The notes beneath the pieces are model-generated. The model saw only the letters and a list, made by a program, of their open reading frames with translations. It did not search any database and was not told the origin of the DNA. A DNA stretch of 64,000 nucleotides from RBG-13-68-16 sp050018455. Lineage in GTDB: Bacteria; Acidobacteriota; Thermoanaerobaculia; Thermoanaerobaculales; Thermoanaerobaculaceae. The stretch's first letter is position 1; each line of letters opens with the position of its first letter. Positions 1-8,839 of the stretch are shown here, piece after piece. The translations under genes were made by a program, and so were the position numbers. The stretch is taken from positions 62,001 through 126,000 of the forward strand of contig JBEKAA010000005.1 of NCBI GenBank assembly GCA_050018455.1, in the 5' to 3' direction.

Positions 1-357
1 TACCCCATGGAGCGGCAGGCCATGCGGTTTGCGAATCTGCTGGGCAACAAATTCTTCTCGATGGCGTTCTCGTGGTTACTGGGCCAGCCGGTCAAGGACA
101 CCTTGTGTGGCACCAAGGCGCTCTGGAAGGACGACTACCGGGCGATCGCCGCAAACCGCTCCTATTTCGGGGAGTTCGACCCATTCGGCGACTTCGACTT
201 GCTCTTCGGAGCGGCGCGGCTGAACCTCAAGTTCGCCGAAGTTCCGATACGCTACCGCGAGCGGAAGTACGGCACGACCAACATCCGGCGCTGGCGGCAC
301 GGCTGGCTGCTCCTCAAGATGGTGACGTTCGGCGCGGGACGGGTGAAGTTCGTCTGA
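1..357 (+). CDS. GT2 family glycosyltransferase, C-terminal part (5' end outside window)
   Basis: The reading frame is open from the first base, so only the last ~118 residues are visible. They include DTLCGTKALW, DPFGDFDLLFGAA and VPIRYRERKYG, which are typical of the C-terminal part of polyprenyl-phosphate-mannose synthase-like GT2 enzymes. These transfer a sugar from a nucleotide donor to a lipid phosphate or other acceptor at the cytoplasmic membrane. The stop codon overlaps the ATG of the next gene (TGATG), so the two are translationally coupled. The methyltransferase and membrane glycosyltransferases downstream suggest a shared role in surface polysaccharide or glycolipid assembly. The family call is firm; the substrate is unknown. 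Confidence 0.8.
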   Translation, partial: YPMERQAMRFANLLGNKFFSMAFSWLLGQPVKDTLCGTKALWKDDYRAIAANRSYFGEFDPFGDFDLLFGAARLNLKFAEVPIRYRERKYGTTNIRRWRHGWLLLKMVTFGAGRVKFV

Positions 358-1193
358 TGGCCCCCGGACGCATGATGCTCCACCCCGCGACTCGGGACCT
401 GGATCTGGACGACCCCCTCACGACGGCCAAACGCCGCGAGATCATCGGCAAGCGCAAGTTCCTGCGGCAGGTGTATGGAGAGTGGTACCGCCGCCTCGTG
501 GCCGCGCTTCCGCCGGGCGAGGGCTCGGTGGTCGAGCTGGGTTCGGGCGCCGGCTTCCTGGCGGAGGTCGTGAGAGGCGCCATCACCTCGGAGGTCTTGC
601 CGGTGTCGCGCGTGCGGGCGCTGATGGACGGGTGCGCGCTTCCGTTCGCCGACGGCACCTTGCGGGCGATCCTCATGACCAACGTCCTCCACCACCTTCC
701 CAACGTGAAATCGTTCCTTCGCGAGGCGGACCGTTCCCTGCGCCCGGGCGGTGTGGTGGCTACGGTGGAGCCGTGGCTCACGCCCTGGTCTCGTTACGTT
801 TACACCCATTGGCATCACGAGCCCTTCGATCCGGAGGCGCGTTCGTGGGATTTGCCGCCGGCTCATCCTTTGTCCTCGGCCAACGGGGCGCTGCCGTGGA
901 TCGTGTTCGAGCGAGACCGCGCGGTCTTCGAAGCGGAGTTCCCGTCGTTGCGCGTCCGATCGATCGAGCCGCTGATGCCCTTCAGCTACCTCATCTCCGG
1001 CGGGTTCTCTGCACTGAGCATTGCGCCGGGGTGGAGCTTCCGGTTCTGGCGCAGCGTCGAGCGGGCGGTGCGGCCTCTTGAGCTGGGCTTGGCGATGTTC
1101 GCTGTCATCGTGCTCGAGCGCAGCTCGGACGCTTTCGGCGGCCGGCGCTGGAGCCCGCGGGCGCGAGCGGGATCCGGAAAGGGGACGGCGTGA
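357..1193 (+). CDS. Class I SAM-dependent methyltransferase
   Basis: A 278-residue protein with motif I VVELGSGAGF at residues ~58-67, an acidic DGCALPFADG strand near 91-100, LHHLP at ~111-115 and SLRPGG at ~127-132. This is the Methyltransf_11 pattern that binds S-adenosylmethionine. The acceptor cannot be read from sequence. The ATG at 357 overlaps the upstream stop; an ATG at 372 is the alternative. The last ~35 codons (after FAVIVLERSS) are the left edge of a large tandem duplication, and a degenerate copy of this tail sits at about 3930-4028. Probably modifies a sugar or lipid intermediate made by the neighbouring glycosyltransferases. Confidence 0.8.
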   Translation: MAPGRMMLHPATRDLDLDDPLTTAKRREIIGKRKFLRQVYGEWYRRLVAALPPGEGSVVELGSGAGFLAEVVRGAITSEVLPVSRVRALMDGCALPFADGTLRAILMTNVLHHLPNVKSFLREADRSLRPGGVVATVEPWLTPWSRYVYTHWHHEPFDPEARSWDLPPAHPLSSANGALPWIVFERDRAVFEAEFPSLRVRSIEPLMPFSYLISGGFSALSIAPGWSFRFWRSVERAVRPLELGLAMFAVIVLERSSDAFGGRRWSPRARAGSGKGTA

Positions 1194-1206
1194 AGAGGCG
1201 GCGCCC

Positions 1207-3747
1207 TTGGAGATCAGGTTGAGCGGGCAGCCCTTCTCGAACGCCCCGGCCGCGCCGGCGCGGCGGATTTGGCCGCACGCTCGCCTCGGCCTGCTCGCGC
1301 TGGCGCTGTACGGCTCTCTCCTTTGGCTGTCCCGCCCGGCGACGCCGCTGGAGTGGGACGAGGTGCTGGCGTTGCGGGCCGTGGCCAAGTACGACGTCGC
1401 AAACCACGCGCCGCAACCGCCCGGGTTCCCGGCATACCTCGGCGCCGCCAAGGCGGTCCACGTTGCGGTCGGGGATCCTTTCGTTGCGCTCCAGATCGTC
1501 GGGATCCTTGCTGCTCTCGGAGCGCTCGCGGCCACGTGGGCACTCGCAGTGCGTCTGGGAGCGCCTCTTCTCGTTGCTGCCGCGGCAGCGGGACTGGTCG
1601 GTGCGAGCCCCGAGTTTCTCTACAGCGCTGCGGTCGGCACCACGGATGTCGCCGGAATGGCGTCGGGAGCCTTTGGAGTGCTGGCTTTGGTCGTCGCGTG
1701 CGGCGACCTCTCGTTGCTGCCGCTGGCAGGGGCGGCGTGCGGATTGATGCTCGGCGTCCGCCCGCAGACCGCCGCCGTGCTGATTCCGGGGCTGCTGTTG
1801 GCGGTCGGCGCCGGGATTCGGTCCAGACGCTGGCGCAGCATGACGCTTGGTGCGTTGTCCTGCGTGGCCACCGCTGCCGCGTGCTGGATACCGGCCATCG
1901 TCGCCACGGGTCCGCGTCGCTGGTGGAGTGCGACCGTGGGGCATGTTCACTACATGGCAACGGTGGAACGCACGCTCCATCTCCCGGGGGCCGACGTTGT
2001 CGATGTCCTCAACAACTGGTTTATCGCGTCCTTCGCGGGGTGGGGATTCGCGGCGCCGTTCTGGATCCTCGTGCTCGCCGGCTCGGTTGTCCTCGTGCGC
2101 ACCGGTCGGGCGCGGCTGGTCGTCTTCGCGGCGTTGTCCGCCGGCTGCTACGTCGTGAGCGCGGTATTCACGATGAACGAAACCGCGTCGCTTCGTTACT
2201 TCCTGCCCGCGGTTCCTCTGCTGGCAGTCCTGGCCGCGGGTGGGCTCGCCGCGCCGGGCCGGTTCGTGCGCCGGACGCTGGCGACGCTCGTGGCGCTCTG
2301 GTGTTTGGCGGCAGTCGCCTGGACCTCGCCCGCGCTGCGCGAGCGGCGGAGGCCTTCGCCGGTCTGGGCCGCGCTCACGTGGATACGCGAACACTGCAAC
2401 CCCGCCACGACCCGCGTCCTGTACGACGGCGTGATCACGCCCCACATCGAGTACGTCCTCCGAAACGCGGGTTTCTCGATCTTCCAGGCCGAGAAGGCAT
2501 CGATCCTGGACAACGTGGACTTGCCGGGCGAGCAGACCCTGTTCGTGACGCCGCTGCCGGTTCCGGGGGCCGACGTGCTATTCCAGGACAGCCATCACAC
2601 CGACCGTGTCCTCAAGCTCGCGTGGGGGCGGTACGGGTCGTGCGCCGTTAGTCGCATGAGGCAATCCGACGACGCCGTGTACTCCCCCGAGTGGCAACTC
2701 GCGAGGGAAGGGTGGCAACTGTCCGGCACCGGCCACATCGTCCTCCCCAGGGATTCCAAGCCGGCGATCGTGCGCCTGTGTGCTGGGGCCGAGACGATCA
2801 CGCTCCAGCGACCGACCGGTCTTCCGGAGACCGTTGCGCCCCTGCAGTGCGTGGTCGCGCGCCTGGTCCCCGGCCCCGGGGGCGCGCTCGCAGTCAGCGC
2901 CCCCACGAATGGCATGGCGACCGTGCCGCCGATCCAGTTCCTCCCGCTCGCGGCGCTCGACCCCGAAGCAGGTGTTGCGTCGGCCTACCTCGTGCCACAA
3001 GCTGCGCACCTGCAGGGGTACGGCGGAGTCCTCTGGCGCACCGACCTTGTGGTGATCAACCCGAACAAACACCCGCTGAGGATTGTGGTGCAGTTCCTGG
3101 CCACCCTCCAGGACAACCGCGTCGCGCCGTCGGTCTCCGGGACGCTCCAGCCGGGTGAGCTCTTCAACTTCGTGGATGTCCTCACATTGCCCGAATTCAA
3201 GCGCGCGGGGACGATGGGGGCTTTGCTCGTCCACGCTCTGGCTGACGACGCCGGCTGCCGCGCCTCCGGTTGCAGGTTCATTGCGCTTTCCCGGACCTAC
3301 AGCTCGCCCGCAGGCGTTTGGCGGGCCGAGGAGTGGCTGCCCGGAGTCGCCCCGGGCGCTGCCCTTCGGCAGGGCGAGAAGGCCGTCCTGAGTCACGTGA
3401 CGCACAACGACAGTACCAGGGCCAGCATCGGCTTCGCGTCATGGTCCGACCGGCCGGTGCGCGTCGTGGCGCGAGTCCTCGATGCGAGCGGCGCGACGGT
3501 CGAGACGGATATTGCCGAGCTTCCCCCCTTCGGCCACAAGCACATCCCCGTGGGTGCGACCGTCGCGGACGGCCGCGTCGAGGTCGTGGTGGAAGAGTCC
3601 TCAAAGGGCGGCATGATCGTGCCGTACGCGTCGATGGTGGACCGCCGGACCGGATTGCCGTCGCACATGCTCCCGGAAAGGAAATCCCCTCACGTGCCGC
3701 TGGACGGATGGCGTCCGCCGTTCCCGAAGCCGCTGTCGGCGAGGTGA
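1207..3747 (+). CDS. GT39/PMT-like integral membrane glycosyltransferase, copy 1
   Basis: About 846 residues. The N-terminal ~450 residues are strongly hydrophobic with roughly ten membrane segments. EWDE at residues 49-52, just after the first membrane span, matches the acidic loop motif of dolichyl/polyprenyl-phosphate-sugar dependent (GT39/GT83-like) transferases. From ~590 to the end lies a soluble, probably periplasmic domain with LWRTDLVVINPN and DGRVEVVVEE-type beta strands. Start: a TTG at 1207 preceded by GAAGAGG is chosen because the paralogue at 4042 has an ATG at the equivalent codon. Likely transfers a sugar from a lipid carrier on the periplasmic side. Acceptor unknown. Confidence 0.7.
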   Translation: MEIRLSGQPFSNAPAAPARRIWPHARLGLLALALYGSLLWLSRPATPLEWDEVLALRAVAKYDVANHAPQPPGFPAYLGAAKAVHVAVGDPFVALQIVGILAALGALAATWALAVRLGAPLLVAAAAAGLVGASPEFLYSAAVGTTDVAGMASGAFGVLALVVACGDLSLLPLAGAACGLMLGVRPQTAAVLIPGLLLAVGAGIRSRRWRSMTLGALSCVATAAACWIPAIVATGPRRWWSATVGHVHYMATVERTLHLPGADVVDVLNNWFIASFAGWGFAAPFWILVLAGSVVLVRTGRARLVVFAALSAGCYVVSAVFTMNETASLRYFLPAVPLLAVLAAGGLAAPGRFVRRTLATLVALWCLAAVAWTSPALRERRRPSPVWAALTWIREHCNPATTRVLYDGVITPHIEYVLRNAGFSIFQAEKASILDNVDLPGEQTLFVTPLPVPGADVLFQDSHHTDRVLKLAWGRYGSCAVSRMRQSDDAVYSPEWQLAREGWQLSGTGHIVLPRDSKPAIVRLCAGAETITLQRPTGLPETVAPLQCVVARLVPGPGGALAVSAPTNGMATVPPIQFLPLAALDPEAGVASAYLVPQAAHLQGYGGVLWRTDLVVINPNKHPLRIVVQFLATLQDNRVAPSVSGTLQPGELFNFVDVLTLPEFKRAGTMGALLVHALADDAGCRASGCRFIALSRTYSSPAGVWRAEEWLPGVAPGAALRQGEKAVLSHVTHNDSTRASIGFASWSDRPVRVVARVLDASGATVETDIAELPPFGHKHIPVGATVADGRVEVVVEESSKGGMIVPYASMVDRRTGLPSHMLPERKSPHVPLDGWRPPFPKPLSAR

Positions 3748-3749
3748 TC

Positions 3750-4028
3750 ATGGCCAAGGGTCGTCGTGACGGGAGCCGGCGTAAGGCCCGGCTGGAAGGT
3801 ATGTTCCTGGCGCTTGGTTTCTTTTCGTGCCTCTTCGTGGCGCGCCGGTTCTCGACCGACGTTGCAGGGGGTTCCGACTCGTACGGCTACGTGTCCGAGG
3901 CGGTGCGGTCCCTGGAACACGGCTCGACGATGTTGGTTGTTATCGTGCTCGAACGCGGCTCGCAAAGTCGCAGCGGCGGAAATCCCAACCCTCAGGTGCG
4001 AGTACGATCGGGAAAGGGGACGGCGTGA
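3750..4028 (+). pseudogene. Chimeric ORF: truncated membrane-protein N-terminus joined to a methyltransferase tail
   Basis: The first ~60 residues (MAKGRRDGSRRKARLEG, one membrane segment, then GGSDSYGYVSEA) resemble the start of a different multi-membrane glycosyltransferase. The last ~32 residues (VVIVLERGS to RSGKGTA) copy the end of the methyltransferase that stops at 1193. The joint lies near 3928 and marks the edge of the tandem duplication. The ORF is 92 residues long, lacks any catalytic domain and is probably a by-product. Whether it is translated is unknown; a start codon right after the stop at 3747 would allow coupling. Confidence 0.65.
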
Positions 4029-4041
4029 AGAGGCGGCGGCC

Positions 4042-6633
4042 ATGGAGATCAGGTTGAGCGGGCAGCTCGTCGCGAACGAGCCTGCCGCGCCAGCGCGGCG
4101 GTCTTGGCCGCCGGCCCGCCTCGGCCTGCTCGCGCTGGTGCTGTACGGCTTTCTCCTCTGGCTGTCCCGCCCGGCGACGCCCCTCGAGTGGGACGAGGTG
4201 CTGGCCTTGCGTGCCGTGATCAAGTACGACGTCGCCACGCATTCGCCACAGCCTCCTGGGTTCCCGGCCTACATCGGCGCCGCGAAGGCCGTCCGGCTCC
4301 TGGTCGGGGATCCCCTCCTGGCGCTCCAGGTCGTCGGGATCCTCGCTGCCCTCGGGGCCATGGCAGCGACGTGGGCGCTCGCACGGCGCCTCGGAGCACC
4401 CCCACTCCTTTCGGCGGCGGCGGCCGCGCTCGTCGGAGCAAACCCGGAGTTCCTCTACAGCGCTGCGGTGGGTATCTCGGACGTGTCCGGGGCGGCCGCC
4501 GGCGTGGCGGCAGTCCTCGCGCTCGTGGCGGCGGCCGAACGCCCGGGGTTGCTGCCCGTCGCTGGCGCGGCGTGCGGCCTGGCTTTCGGAATTCGGCCGC
4601 AGACCGCCGCGGTGCTCATCCCTGCGCTGGGGTGGGCCTCAGTGGCGGCGGTGCGCTGCGGGCGCTGGCGGAGCCTGGCGCTGGGAGCGCTCACCGGCAT
4701 CGCAACGGCCGGGGCGTGCTGGGTGCCTGCGATCGTCGTCACCGGCCCGCGGCGTTGGTGGAATGTGGTCATCGGGCACATCCATGGCATGGCGACGGTG
4801 GAGCACACACTTCACCTCCCGGCCGCCGGTCTCTCGGACATCTGCGCTCACTGGCTTCTCGGGTCGTTCGTGAGCTGGCAGTTCGCAGTTCCGCTGTGGG
4901 GGTTGGTGATCGCCGGGACGGTCGCGCTCGTCCGCACGGGGCGCGGGCGGCTTGCCGCGCTCGCCGGAGCCACGGCCGGTATCTACCTTTTCGGTGCGCT
5001 GTTCACGATGAACGAGACCGTCTCGCTGCGCTATATGTTGCCTGCTTTACCGTTCCTGGCAGTCCTGGGTGCCGGCGGACTGGCTGCGCCAAACCGGATT
5101 GTCCGCAGGGGCTTGGCGACGCTCGTGACGCTCTGGTGTCTGGCGGCGGTTGCCTGGACCTCGCCTGCGCTGCGCGAGCGGCGCAGACCGGCTCCGGTCT
5201 GGGCCGCGCTCACGTGGATCCGCGAGCGCTGCAATCCCGCCACGACCCGTGTCTTGTACGAGAGCGAGATCACACCCCACATCCAGTACCTCCTCCGAGA
5301 TGCGGGGTTCTCGATCTTCCAGGCCGAGACGGCATCGGTCCGGGACAGCCTGGAGGTGCCCGGCGAACAGACCCTTTTTGCGACGGGGCTCCCGGTTCCG
5401 GGGGCTGACGTGCTGTTCCAGGCCAGCCACCACACCGACCGCGTCCTCAAGCTCGCATGGGGCCGGTACGGCTCGTGTGCCGTCAGCCGCGTCCGCCGGA
5501 CGGAAAAGGCTGTGTACCCGCCCGAGTGGCAGCTCACGAGAGAGAGGCGAACGTACGAAGCGATGTACTCGCCCGAGTGGCAGCTCACGAGGGAAGGGTG
5601 GCAACTGTCCGGCACCGGCCACATCGTTCTCCCAAAGGAGTCACCGCCCGCCCTTGTGCGCGTGTGTGCAGGGCGAGAGACGATCACGCTCCAACGCCCC
5701 GAAAGTCCTGCGGAGGCGGTTGCCCCCCGGCAGTGCGTCGTGGCACGGCTGGTCTCCGGTCCCGAGGGCGCGCTCGCGGTCGGCGCTCCGAAGAACTCCA
5801 CGGCGATCGTGCCGCCGATCCAGTTCTTCCCGCTCGTTGCGCTCGACCCCGAAGGCGGCGCCGCGTCCGCCTATCTCGTGCCGCAGGCGGCGCACGTGCC
5901 GGGGTACGGCGGGGTCTTCTGGCGCACCGATCTCTTGCTTATCAATCCGAACACGTACCCGCTGAAGATCGCCATCGAGTTCCTGGCCACCCTTCGAAAC
6001 AACAGCGTCGCGCCGTTGGTCTCCAGGATGCTCCAGCCTGGTGAGCTCCTCAACCTCGTGGATGTCCTCACCCTGCCGGAGTTCAAGGACGCGGGGACGA
6101 TGGGGGCTCTTCTCGTGCACGCTCTGGATGACGGCACCGGCAGCCGCGCTCTGGGCTGCAAGTTCATGGCGCTGTCTCGCACGTACAGCTCGCCCGGGGG
6201 CGTGTGGCGCGCACAGGAGTGGCTGCCGGGGGTCGCTCCGGCTGCTGCCCTTCGGCAGGGCGAGAAAGCCGTGCTGAGCCACGTGACGCACAACGACAGT
6301 ACCAGGGCCAGCATCGGCCTCGCGTCGTGGTCCGTTCGGCCGGTGCGCGTCGTGGCCCGGGTGCTCGATGCGAGTGGAGCGACGGTCGAGACGGATGTCG
6401 TCGAACTCCCGCCTTTCGGCCACAGGCACTTTCCCGTGGGTGCGACGGTCGAGGACGGCCGCGTCGAGATCGAACTGGACGGGCCGGCGCAGGACGCCAT
6501 GATCGTGCCGTACGCGTCGATGGTGGACCGGCAGACGGGCCTTCCGTCGCACGTTCTCACCGACCGGGTGCCGCCCCATGTCCTAGCTGACGGATGGCGC
6601 CCGCCGTTCCCGAAGCCGCTGTCGGCGAGGTGA
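4042..6633 (+). CDS. GT39/PMT-like integral membrane glycosyltransferase, copy 2
   Basis: 863 residues, collinear with the copy at 1207 throughout, including the EWDE loop motif near residue 50, the run of membrane segments and the soluble C-terminal domain with FWRTDLLLINPN. It is exactly 17 residues longer. The extra residues come from an internal repeat in which AVYPPEWQLT is followed by a second MYSPEWQLT. The start is an ATG preceded by GAAGAGGCGG. Both copies keep the acidic loop motif and an open frame, so both are probably active and may have diverged in acceptor or sugar. Confidence 0.7.
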   Translation: MEIRLSGQLVANEPAAPARRSWPPARLGLLALVLYGFLLWLSRPATPLEWDEVLALRAVIKYDVATHSPQPPGFPAYIGAAKAVRLLVGDPLLALQVVGILAALGAMAATWALARRLGAPPLLSAAAAALVGANPEFLYSAAVGISDVSGAAAGVAAVLALVAAAERPGLLPVAGAACGLAFGIRPQTAAVLIPALGWASVAAVRCGRWRSLALGALTGIATAGACWVPAIVVTGPRRWWNVVIGHIHGMATVEHTLHLPAAGLSDICAHWLLGSFVSWQFAVPLWGLVIAGTVALVRTGRGRLAALAGATAGIYLFGALFTMNETVSLRYMLPALPFLAVLGAGGLAAPNRIVRRGLATLVTLWCLAAVAWTSPALRERRRPAPVWAALTWIRERCNPATTRVLYESEITPHIQYLLRDAGFSIFQAETASVRDSLEVPGEQTLFATGLPVPGADVLFQASHHTDRVLKLAWGRYGSCAVSRVRRTEKAVYPPEWQLTRERRTYEAMYSPEWQLTREGWQLSGTGHIVLPKESPPALVRVCAGRETITLQRPESPAEAVAPRQCVVARLVSGPEGALAVGAPKNSTAIVPPIQFFPLVALDPEGGAASAYLVPQAAHVPGYGGVFWRTDLLLINPNTYPLKIAIEFLATLRNNSVAPLVSRMLQPGELLNLVDVLTLPEFKDAGTMGALLVHALDDGTGSRALGCKFMALSRTYSSPGGVWRAQEWLPGVAPAAALRQGEKAVLSHVTHNDSTRASIGLASWSVRPVRVVARVLDASGATVETDVVELPPFGHRHFPVGATVEDGRVEIELDGPAQDAMIVPYASMVDRQTGLPSHVLTDRVPPHVLADGWRPPFPKPLSAR

Positions 6634-6745
6634 TCGTGGCGACGGCCCGTTCCCACTGGAATCGGGGGGAGCTTCTCCGGCGACCCCGGGCGTCAGGGGG
6701 CCGGGGCTGTTGGGCTGACAACGGTGATGTCGGGGGAGACGAGAC

Positions 6746-7444
6746 TTGAACGGTAACCTCTTGAAACCGAACGCCCTCCTGTTCGACCTGGACGGCACCC
6801 TCGCTGACTCGTTCGACGGCATCCGCCACGCGCTCAACGCGGCGCTGCGGGAGCGGGGGCTGCCCGAGTGCGACCTCGCCTGGGTCCGTGCCCACGTGGG
6901 GCGCGGCGCGCCAGCGCTCGTGCGGGACGCCGTCGGTGGCCAAGCCGACGAGGCGCTACTCCGCGCGGTCGGAGCACGCTTCGGCGTTCACTACCGGGCT
7001 TGCTACCTCGGGCTCACCCCGGCGCTCCCCGGAGCCCGCCAGGTCCTGGAATACGTTGCCGAGCGGACCGGCGGCAAGGTCGCCGTGGTGTCCAACAAGT
7101 ACGAGGAGCTCTCTCGCGCCTGGCTCCGGCACGTCGGTCTCGAGGCGCACGTCGCGGTCGTGGTGGGGCCCGACACCTACGGCGTGCGCAAGCCCGACCC
7201 CGGCGCCCTGCTTCCGGTGCTGCGAGGGTTTGGCGTGGCTGCGGGAGACGCTCTCGTCGTCGGCGACATGGACGTGGACGTGGCCGCCGGGCTCGGCGTG
7301 GGGGCGCCGGTGTTGGGCGTGCAGGCGGACCCGGCCGCGGCCCAGGGACTCCTTTCGGCGGGGGCCGTGGCCGTGCTCCCGGCGCTCGGCGCCCTCCCAG
7401 GCTGGCTTGAGGACAACGGCACCGGGTGGCGGTACCATGCTTGA
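6746..7444 (+). CDS. gph: HAD-family phosphatase, phosphoglycolate phosphatase-like
   Basis: 232 residues. The nucleophile motif FDLDGTLADS (Asp14, Asp16) is followed by a helical cap, motif II VVSNK, a conserved KPDP and the acidic motif GDMDVDVAAG. This is the Gph/PGP-type HAD fold that hydrolyses small phosphate monoesters such as 2-phosphoglycolate in the cytoplasm. Substrate assignment by sequence is weak in this family. The TTG at 6746 is chosen because GGGGGAG lies 6-12 bases upstream; a second TTG at 6764 is possible. It is followed 54 bp later by the D-Ala-D-Ala ligase. Confidence 0.75.
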   Translation: MNGNLLKPNALLFDLDGTLADSFDGIRHALNAALRERGLPECDLAWVRAHVGRGAPALVRDAVGGQADEALLRAVGARFGVHYRACYLGLTPALPGARQVLEYVAERTGGKVAVVSNKYEELSRAWLRHVGLEAHVAVVVGPDTYGVRKPDPGALLPVLRGFGVAAGDALVVGDMDVDVAAGLGVGAPVLGVQADPAAAQGLLSAGAVAVLPALGALPGWLEDNGTGWRYHA

Positions 7445-7498
7445 GCAACCCGGGAGGGCGAGCGATGAGCGAGCGGTGGAAGGCAGGAGCGCGGGACC

Positions 7499-8593
7499 GT
7501 GGCTGACCGGCTGAGGGTCGGATTGGTATTCGGGGGCCGATCGGGCGAGCACGAGGTCTCCGTCGTCTCCGCGCGCTCCGTTGCGGGCGCCCTCAACCCC
7601 GGAAAGTACGAGATCGTCCCGATGGCGATCGACCGGGCCGGGCGCTGGGCGGACGCCGCGCTGGCTGCCAGTGTGCTGAGCTCGAGCGGCGACAGGCCCG
7701 ACCGCGTCGTGAAATTCGAGGGCAGCCTCGGTCTCGACCCCCGGCTGGTCCAGAGGTCGGTGGACGTCGTCGTTCCGATCCTCCACGGCCCGTTCGGCGA
7801 GGACGGCACCGCGCAGGGTCTCTGCGAGATGCTCGGCCTGCCCTACACCGGCTGCAGCGTCGAGGCGAGCGCCGTGACCATGGACAAGGTGCTCTCCAAG
7901 CGGCTGTTCCGTGAGGCGGGCCTGCCGACCCCTAGGTTCGAGGTCCTCACGGCTGCGCAGTGGGAGGCCGAGCGCATCCGCTGCGAGGCCCGGTGCCTCG
8001 CACTGCGGCTGCCGATATTCGTCAAGCCTTCGAGGCTGGGCTCTTCCGTGGGGATCAGCAAGGTCAAGGACGTGGCCATGCTGGCGGCCGCGATCGAGCT
8101 GGCGCTCGACTACGACGACGTCGTGATCGTGGAGCAGGGGATACCGGCGCGCGAGATCGAGGTGGCTGTGCTCGAGGGCGTCCCTCCGGTGGCATCCGTG
8201 CCGGGCGAGGTCGTTCCGGGGCACGAGTTCTACGACTACGCCGACAAGTACCTCGACGACGCATGCAGGTTGCTGGCGCCGGCACCTCTCGAACCCGCAC
8301 AGGTCGCCCACGTGCAGGGGCTCGCTCTGGCGGGGTTCGCAGCGCTCGGGTGCGAGGGGATGGCCCGCGTGGACTTTCTGCTCGACACCCGCGACGGCCG
8401 TTTCCTGGTCAGTGAGCTCAACTCGATTCCAGGATTCACCTCGATCTCGATGTACCCGCGCCTGCTGGGGCTTTCGGGTGTGACCTACCCGGAGTTGCTG
8501 GACAGGCTGATCGCGTTGGCCCTGGCTCGCCACGCTCGTCGTCGCAGGTTCACCGAGGCGGCGCTAAAGCCGCTGTCGGAGCGAGCGAGGTGA
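7499..8593 (+). CDS. ddl: D-alanine--D-alanine ligase
   Basis: 364 residues, the usual length for Ddl. It shows the N-terminal VFGGRSGEHEVS motif, the ATP-grasp glycine loop KPSRLGSSVGISKV, and the C-terminal metal-binding region ending in NSIPGFTSISMYPRL. The enzyme joins two D-alanines with ATP to make the peptidoglycan dipeptide precursor. Start is GTG at 7499 with AGGCAGGAG upstream. It stands apart from any murein cluster here; the next gene is in another functional class and a repeat-rich gap follows. Confidence 0.93.
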   Translation: MADRLRVGLVFGGRSGEHEVSVVSARSVAGALNPGKYEIVPMAIDRAGRWADAALAASVLSSSGDRPDRVVKFEGSLGLDPRLVQRSVDVVVPILHGPFGEDGTAQGLCEMLGLPYTGCSVEASAVTMDKVLSKRLFREAGLPTPRFEVLTAAQWEAERIRCEARCLALRLPIFVKPSRLGSSVGISKVKDVAMLAAAIELALDYDDVVIVEQGIPAREIEVAVLEGVPPVASVPGEVVPGHEFYDYADKYLDDACRLLAPAPLEPAQVAHVQGLALAGFAALGCEGMARVDFLLDTRDGRFLVSELNSIPGFTSISMYPRLLGLSGVTYPELLDRLIALALARHARRRRFTEAALKPLSERAR

Positions 8594-8611
8594 GACAAAT
8601 CCTGGAGGCGG

Positions 8612-8735
8612 AAAAGGTGAAACGTACGAGGGCAAACGGAAAAGGTCAAAGGGAAGAAACGACGCGACGCGCCAAAGCTCATCCGGCCGTCTTGCCTTCC
8701 GTTTCACCTTTACCCTTTGACGTTTGCCCTCTTGC
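8612..8735. repeat. Intergenic imperfect inverted repeat built from AAAGGTCAAAGG-type words
   Basis: The left arm (AAGGTGAAACG, GAGGGCAAACGG, AAGGTCAAAGGG) is complemented by the right arm (CCGTTTCACC, CCCTTTGACG, GTTTGCCCTC), but the words are in shuffled order. Related words recur at 24380-24497 and 52611-52646, always between genes. Confidence 0.6.
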
Positions 8736-8760
8736 CGCGGCTTGTCGGTTGCAAGCCGCC

Positions 8761-8789
8761 TTGCGCGCGGCCGGGCAAAGCCGTACGAT
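8761..8789 (+). promoter_or_regulatory. Candidate sigma70 promoter for the malic enzyme gene
   Basis: TTGCGC at 8761-8766, a 17-bp spacer and TACGAT at 8784-8789, about 50 bp before the ATG. Pattern match only. Confidence 0.4.
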
Positions 8790-8839
8790 GAACTTGTGAA
8801 TTCGTTCATTTGCAGCCCGGAAAGGGCGAGGAGGCAGTC

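Larger units (their letters stand above)
1095..6640 (+). repeat. Tandem direct duplication, two ~2.7-kb units
   Basis: The stretch from about 1095 (tail of the methyltransferase) to about 3749 (stop of the first glycosyltransferase) is repeated from about 3928 to 6640. Both units begin with a near-identical GATGTT..ATCGTGCTCGA block, contain GGAAAGGGGACGGCGTGAAG just before the glycosyltransferase start, and end with the same TTCCCGAAGCCGCTGTCGGC. The ~180 bp between the units (3750-3927) has no counterpart in either unit and encodes the start of a different membrane protein. Divergence is spread over the units, so the duplication is not very recent. Confidence 0.85.

Noticed and set aside
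252..1535. Long minus-strand open frame (427 codons) opposite the methyltransferase and glycosyltransferase
   Set aside because: Arg/His/Ala-rich composition without any motif; it is the antisense of well-supported genes and results from high GC.
3766..4041. Longer N-terminus for the second glycosyltransferase copy
   Set aside because: The extra 92 residues are an out-of-frame reading of the chimeric ORF; the ATG at 4042 has a ribosome site and aligns with the first copy.
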